Shown piece by piece: positions 6,233 through 9,064 of a stretch of 9,064 bases of DNA. Source of the DNA: Butyrivibrio sp. (GTDB lineage Bacteria > Bacillota_A > Clostridia > Lachnospirales > Lachnospiraceae); the NCBI GenBank assembly GCA_017996845.1, contig JAGOGF010000104.1:1-9064 (forward strand), written 5' to 3'. The notes beneath the pieces were generated by a model, which was not told where the DNA came from, made no database searches, and was given only the letters and a program-made list of their open reading frames with translations. Within the stretch, counting starts at the first letter, position 1. Each line of letters starts with the position of its first letter. Both the position numbers and the translations under genes were made by a program.

Positions 6233-6853
6233 ATGGCAAATAAAAAAAGTAATGCAGGGGAAACAGCAAAAACGGTTCTGATGGTTGTATTAGGAGCAAT
6301 TGTGGTTTTGGGAATCTATATGGCATTGATTGTCAGAGATGGAAAAAAACAATCGAATGAAGAAACCTCTCTTCTGACAGAAGTGCAGCAACTGACAACA
6401 ATGAATCTGGATGATAGCTACCCAAATTCAGATCGGGATGTGATCAGTCTTTTCGGAAGAATTACAAAAGCATTATATGGAGAAACATATACCGATGCGG
6501 AATTTTCACAGATGGCTTCACAGTTGGAAAAACTGTACGATCCGGAGCTGATTGCCAAACAGGATGACTATGAAAAGAAACTGAAAAATGAAGTACAGCA
6601 AAAGAAAAATGATTTTTATACCGTACAGAATTATGTTGTGGATGATAAATCAAATATTATATATAAAAAGATTGACGGGAAAGAATGTGCAAGTATCAAC
6701 TGCCTTTTTGCCATGAGACAGAATACAGAAATGTCAACAATCAACTATGTATTTATATTACGTAAAGATGAAGACGGCAGATGGAAAATTCTTGGATGGA
6801 CAGTCAAACCAAAGGATGGAATGTCTTCTGCAGCTTCGTCAGGCGGAGCATGA
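6233..6853 (+). CDS. Unrecognised single-pass membrane protein
   Basis: 206 residues that I cannot assign to a named family. A short basic N-terminus (MANKK...) is followed by one strong hydrophobic segment at about 14-34. The stop-transfer charges RDGKK come next, so the protein should be anchored with the C-terminal part outside the cytoplasm; this orientation is an inference. Residues 45-130 are polar and mostly helical by composition, with a charged Lys/Glu/Gln-rich stretch at 111-127 that could be a coiled coil. Residues 150-193 alternate like beta strands (INCLFAMRQN, INYVFILRKD, WKILGWTVK), resembling an NTF2-like or DUF4878-like sheet in outline only. The tail is Ser/Gly/Ala-rich. Ribosome site GAGGCGG at 6224-6230 overlaps the rnz stop, and the gap to rnz is 7 bases, so co-expression with rnz and tsaD is very likely. 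There is no Cys lipobox. Confidence 0.85.
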   Translation: MANKKSNAGETAKTVLMVVLGAIVVLGIYMALIVRDGKKQSNEETSLLTEVQQLTTMNLDDSYPNSDRDVISLFGRITKALYGETYTDAEFSQMASQLEKLYDPELIAKQDDYEKKLKNEVQQKKNDFYTVQNYVVDDKSNIIYKKIDGKECASINCLFAMRQNTEMSTINYVFILRKDEDGRWKILGWTVKPKDGMSSAASSGGA

Positions 6854-6913
6854 ACAATACGAAATACTGATAATAATTGTTGATGCGTAATTTTGTGATG
6901 AATTGAATGAGAT

Positions 6914-6918
6914 GGAAG
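6914..6918 (+). promoter_or_regulatory. Ribosome binding site that points to the tsaD start
   Basis: GGAAG lies 5 bases before ATG 6924 and 8 bases before ATG 6927. The longer reading from TTG 6903 or ATG 6912 has no Shine-Dalgarno match, nor does the internal ATG 6969. This is why I place the TsaD start at 6924 (or 6927). Confidence 0.5.
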
Positions 6919-6923
6919 AAATA

Positions 6924-8066
6924 ATGATGAATATTGATCAAAAAACAGATGATGATGGTGTTATTTTTATGTCGGTGCATACAGAAAAAAATGAAGATAC
7001 AGGTGATGGCGGAAACGCACAGAAAAATGTGGAAATTCTCGCGATAGAAAGCTCCTGTGATGAAACGGCTGCTGCAGTTGTAAGAAACGGAAGGGAAGTC
7101 CTTTCAAATGTCATTTCTTCTCAAATTGCACTTCATACATTATATGGAGGGGTTGTTCCGGAGATTGCATCGCGTAAACATATTGAAAAAATAAATTATT
7201 GTATTGAGTCTGCGCTTCATGAAGCAGGCAGAAAATTGCAGGATATGGACGCAATTGCGGTAACATACGGACCGGGGTTGGTGGGAGCTCTTCTGGTAGG
7301 AGTTTCAGAAGCAAAGGCACTTAGCTTTGCAACAGGAATACCGCTTATTGGGGTACACCATATAGAGGGACATATCAGTGCGAATTATATTGAAAATAAG
7401 GATCTGAAACCGCCATTTGTATGTCTTGTGGTTTCCGGAGGACATTCACATCTGGTGGTAGTAAAAGATTATGGCCAATACGAAATTATAGGTCAGACCC
7501 GTGATGATGCGGCAGGGGAAGCTTTTGACAAAGTTGCAAGAGCAATTGGACTGGGTTACCCTGGAGGGCCGAAAATTGATCTTGCATCCAGAGAAGGAAA
7601 TCCGGATGCAATTCAGTTTCCACGTGTCAAAATTCAAGATGCAGCTTATGATTTCAGTTTCAGCGGATTAAAGTCTGCAGTCCTGAATTATATTAATCAG
7701 AGCAAAATGCAGGGGCAGGAAATTAATAAACCCGATCTTGCGGCATCTTTTCAGAAAGCAGTAGTGGATGTCCTCGTAGAACATTCGATGCGTGCGGTAA
7801 AAGAATTCGGATATGATAAGCTTGCGATTGCTGGGGGAGTAGCATCCAATTCTGCACTTCGCACAACCATGCAGCATGCATGTGAAAATGAGGGGGTAAA
7901 ATTTTACCGCCCATCGCCTGTGTTGTGTACAGATAATGCTGCAATGATCGGTACAGCAGGCTATTATGAATATTTGAATGGGGTACGGAGCGGACTTGAT
8001 CTGAATGCAGTACCCAACCTTCCGCTTGGAGACAGAGAGCGGAGGTTTCATGCGAATCAGCCTTAA
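6924..8066 (+). CDS. tsaD: tRNA N6-adenosine threonylcarbamoyltransferase TsaD
   Basis: 380 residues from ATG 6924. TsaD (Gcp/YgjD) transfers the threonylcarbamoyl group from TC-AMP to A37 of tRNAs reading ANN codons, in complex with TsaB and TsaE. Diagnostic motifs, numbered from ATG 6924, are: [11 protein letters not shown] at 38-48; [13 protein letters not shown] at 74-86; the metal-binding HIEGH at 146-150 (His146 and His150); VSGGHSHL at 170-177; the nucleotide/metal region [11 protein letters not shown] at 194-204; [10 protein letters not shown] at 244-253; [10 protein letters not shown] at 304-313; and TDNAAMIG at 336-343 with the ligand Asp337. Family members usually begin within a few residues of the first strand. 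Here about 35 residues precede it, rich in Asp, Glu, Lys and Gly, which is an extension unless translation starts later. A gap of 70 bases with no clear terminator separates it from the membrane protein gene. Confidence 0.95.
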   Translation: MMNIDQKTDDDGVIFMSVHTEKNEDTGDGGNAQKNVEILAIESSCDETAAAVVRNGREVLSNVISSQIALHTLYGGVVPEIASRKHIEKINYCIESALHEAGRKLQDMDAIAVTYGPGLVGALLVGVSEAKALSFATGIPLIGVHHIEGHISANYIENKDLKPPFVCLVVSGGHSHLVVVKDYGQYEIIGQTRDDAAGEAFDKVARAIGLGYPGGPKIDLASREGNPDAIQFPRVKIQDAAYDFSFSGLKSAVLNYINQSKMQGQEINKPDLAASFQKAVVDVLVEHSMRAVKEFGYDKLAIAGGVASNSALRTTMQHACENEGVKFYRPSPVLCTDNAAMIGTAGYYEYLNGVRSGLDLNAVPNLPLGDRERRFHANQP

Positions 8067-8111
8067 AAGCAAACACATGGCAGCAACTTTTCCGTACAAA
8101 AAGGAGTATAC

Positions 8112-8852
8112 ATGAAGACTGCAGCAATTATTCTGGCAGCAGGTAAAGGCAGCCGGATGCAGGCTGATATTCCCAAACAGTATATGACTGTCAGGGGGAA
8201 GCCACTTATTTATTACGCACTGCGAACATTTCAAGACAGTTTTATAGATGAAATTATTCTGGTAGTGTCTCCTGGTGATATTGCATATTGTCGTGGAGAA
8301 ATTATTGAAAAATATGGATTTTATAAAGTGAAAAATATTGTCGAAGGCGGCAGTCAGCGTTATCATTCGGTCTGCAACGGTCTGCATGCGGTGAATCCTG
8401 AAACAGACTATGTTTTTATACATGATGGAGCCAGACCATGTATCTCGGATGATATATTACACAGGGTATATGAAGAAGTCTTACAATACCAAGCCTGTGT
8501 AGTAGGAATGCCAGTAAAGGATACAATAAAAATAGCAGATACAGAAGGCTTTGCAGTACAGACTCCTGATCGAAAAAGTGTATGGATGATACAGACGCCG
8601 CAGGTATTCCAATATGCTATGATCAGAGAATTGTATGATCGTCTGATCTTGCAGGAGAATGCTTTGCTCCGACAGGGAGTAAATATTACAGATGATGCAA
8701 TGGTTGTAGAAACTTTTTCAGATATCAAAATCAGATTAGTTAAAGGTTCATATACTAATATTAAAATTACAACACCGGAAGATATTATTTTAGCCGAAAA
8801 TTTTTTAATTCAGGAATCCGCACGCAGAGCGGGTTTGAAAGAAAAGAAATAA
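8112..8852 (+). CDS. ispD: 2-C-methyl-D-erythritol 4-phosphate cytidylyltransferase IspD
   Basis: 246 residues. IspD joins CTP and MEP to give CDP-ME, the third step of the non-mevalonate isoprenoid pathway, in the cytoplasm. The nucleotide loop LAAGKGSRM at 8-16 (Arg15) is followed by PKQY at 21-24 (Lys22). Next come GGSQRYHSVCNGL at 79-91, HDGARP at 104-109 (Asp105), MPVKDTIK at 133-140, WMIQTPQVF at 158-166, NITDDAMVVE at 191-200 and the closing GSYTNIKITTPED at 212-224 (Lys218). Length is slightly above the usual 230 because of a charged C-terminal tail. A strong AAGGAG site (8101-8106) lies 5 bases before ATG. It is 45 bases after tsaD and is the last protein gene of the run. A TarI/Bcs1-type relative (CDP-ribitol synthesis) has a similar fold, but the motif set fits IspD better. 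Confidence 0.85.
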   Translation: MKTAAIILAAGKGSRMQADIPKQYMTVRGKPLIYYALRTFQDSFIDEIILVVSPGDIAYCRGEIIEKYGFYKVKNIVEGGSQRYHSVCNGLHAVNPETDYVFIHDGARPCISDDILHRVYEEVLQYQACVVGMPVKDTIKIADTEGFAVQTPDRKSVWMIQTPQVFQYAMIRELYDRLILQENALLRQGVNITDDAMVVETFSDIKIRLVKGSYTNIKITTPEDIILAENFLIQESARRAGLKEKK

Positions 8853-8908
8853 TTTTTTTAAAAAAAATCGATTTCGTTCTTGACATCAATGGGGTGGTTT
8901 GATATTAT
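8853..8908 (+). promoter_or_regulatory. Strong sigma-A promoter with UP-like A/T tract for tRNA-Ser
   Basis: TTGACA at 8880-8885 is a perfect -35 box, and TATTAT at 8903-8908 is one base from the -10 consensus, with an ideal 17-base spacer. Upstream, seven T (8853-8859) run into eight A (8860-8867), and a 10-bp palindrome AAATCGATTT covers 8865-8874. These A/T tracts lie where a UP element would contact the polymerase alpha subunit. Transcription should start near 8914. I see no GC-rich terminator between ispD and this promoter, so read-through from the long operon into the tRNA is possible. Confidence 0.8.
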
Positions 8909-8911
8909 AGT

Positions 8912-8928
8912 TCTTGCGCTGCGCAAGA
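8912..8928 (+). repeat. Palindrome at the tRNA promoter start site
   Basis: TCTTGCGC at 8912-8919 and GCGCAAGA at 8921-8928 are exact reverse complements around a single T. The site overlaps the predicted start of transcription (about 8914). It could be an operator for a dimeric regulator, or a small hairpin at the 5' end of the tRNA precursor (6-bp stem with a GCTGC loop). A second small hairpin, AAGCA/TGCTT, is at 8945-8959 in the same leader. Confidence 0.5.
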
Positions 8929-8983
8929 CAAATAAAACGAACGAAAGCAAAGCGTGCTTGGAAGTAATCTGAGAAACAGACTC

Positions 8984-9064
8984 GGAGAGATATCGAAGCG
9001 GTCATAACGAGGCGGTCTTGAAAACCGTTTGCCCGCAAGGGCGCAAGGGTTCGAATCCCTTTCT
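8984..9064 (+). tRNA. tRNA-Ser, anticodon UGA (3' end cut by window)
   Basis: The type II cloverleaf can be built by eye. The 5' acceptor strand is GGAGAGA (8984-8990) and the D-stem is TCG/CGA (8993-8995 with 9008-9010). The anticodon stem is GCGGT/ACCGT (9012-9016 with 9024-9028, including one G-T pair), and the loop CTTGAAA gives anticodon TGA at 9019-9021. The long variable arm is GCCC/GGGC with a GCAA loop (9031-9042). The T-stem is AAGGG/CCCTT (9045-9049 with 9057-9061) around TTCGAAT. The last three bases (TCT) begin the 3' acceptor strand; the remaining pairing bases and discriminator are beyond the window. The long variable arm and UGA anticodon identify serine, reading UCA and related UCN codons. 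Confidence 0.95.

Noticed and set aside
6854..6923. Possible hairpin between AACAAT and ATTGTT in the gap before tsaD.
   Set aside because: The stem is short and AT-only, with no T-run, and is not distinguishable from background.
7668..8423. Long antisense reading frame (251 codons, minus strand) across the end of tsaD and the start of ispD.
   Set aside because: It is covered by two well-supported genes on the other strand, is rich in Cys and His in the way antisense frames are, and shows no recognisable domain or ribosome site.
8841..8875. Possible intrinsic terminator of the ispD operon in the T7A8 region.
   Set aside because: There is no GC stem before the T-run. The tract is better explained as the upstream part of the tRNA promoter.
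1..9064. CRISPR array, insertion sequence, phage gene or toxin-antitoxin pair.
   Set aside because: I found no regularly spaced repeats, transposase motifs, terminal inverted repeats or integrase-like proteins. Apart from the trio, the window is a conserved housekeeping run.

Overview
This window looks like chromosomal DNA from a Gram-positive member of the Clostridia, most likely the Lachnospiraceae. The evidence is moderately AT-rich DNA, purine-rich Shine-Dalgarno (SD) sites, densely packed co-directional genes, a TsaB-RimI fusion of the type seen in clostridial genomes, and DltA/DltC-like proteins. I recognised the proteins by eye from motifs; no database search was possible. Every gene I support is on the + strand.

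Layout. (1) Bases 1-279 are the C-terminal end of a MacB/FtsX-type ABC transporter permease, followed by a perfect 12-bp stem-loop. (2) Bases 280-597 hold no convincing gene. They carry a candidate promoter and an inverted repeat that lead into the next operon. (3) Bases 598-3597 hold three tightly packed genes: an amino-acid adenylating enzyme (DltA-like), a fold-type III PLP decarboxylase (LysA-like) and a carrier protein (DltC-like). This gene set matches the logic of known pathways that load an amino acid on a carrier and decarboxylate it there (VinN/VinO/VinL in vicenistatin; BtrJ/BtrK/BtrI in butirosin). No acyltransferase is visible. (4) Bases 3594-8852 are a housekeeping run: tsaE, a tsaB-rimI fusion, an RNase Z-like metallo-beta-lactamase, an unrecognised single-pass membrane protein, tsaD and ispD. 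(5) Bases 8853-9064 hold a near-consensus sigma-A promoter with an AT-tract in the UP-element position, a palindrome at the expected transcription start, and a tRNA-Ser(UGA) cut off by the window end.

How the genes fit together. TsaE, TsaB and TsaD are three of the proteins that make N6-threonylcarbamoyladenosine (t6A) at position 37 of ANN-decoding tRNAs. RNase Z trims tRNA 3' ends and RimI is an N-terminal acetyltransferase, so bases 3594-8066 form a translation/tRNA-maturation block. IspD is an isoprenoid (MEP pathway) enzyme. The carrier-protein gene overlaps tsaE by 4 bases (ATGA), so the small-molecule trio appears transcriptionally and translationally tied to an essential tRNA-modification operon. 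No internal terminator is evident from 598 to 8852, and gaps run from -4 to about 70 bases, so one long transcript is plausible.

The most interesting item is the adenylation/decarboxylase/carrier trio. The features that make it look unlike textbook DltA or LysA are a Lys in the adenylation pocket, replacement of the Glu in the LysA CESGD motif, and the absence of DltB/DltD.
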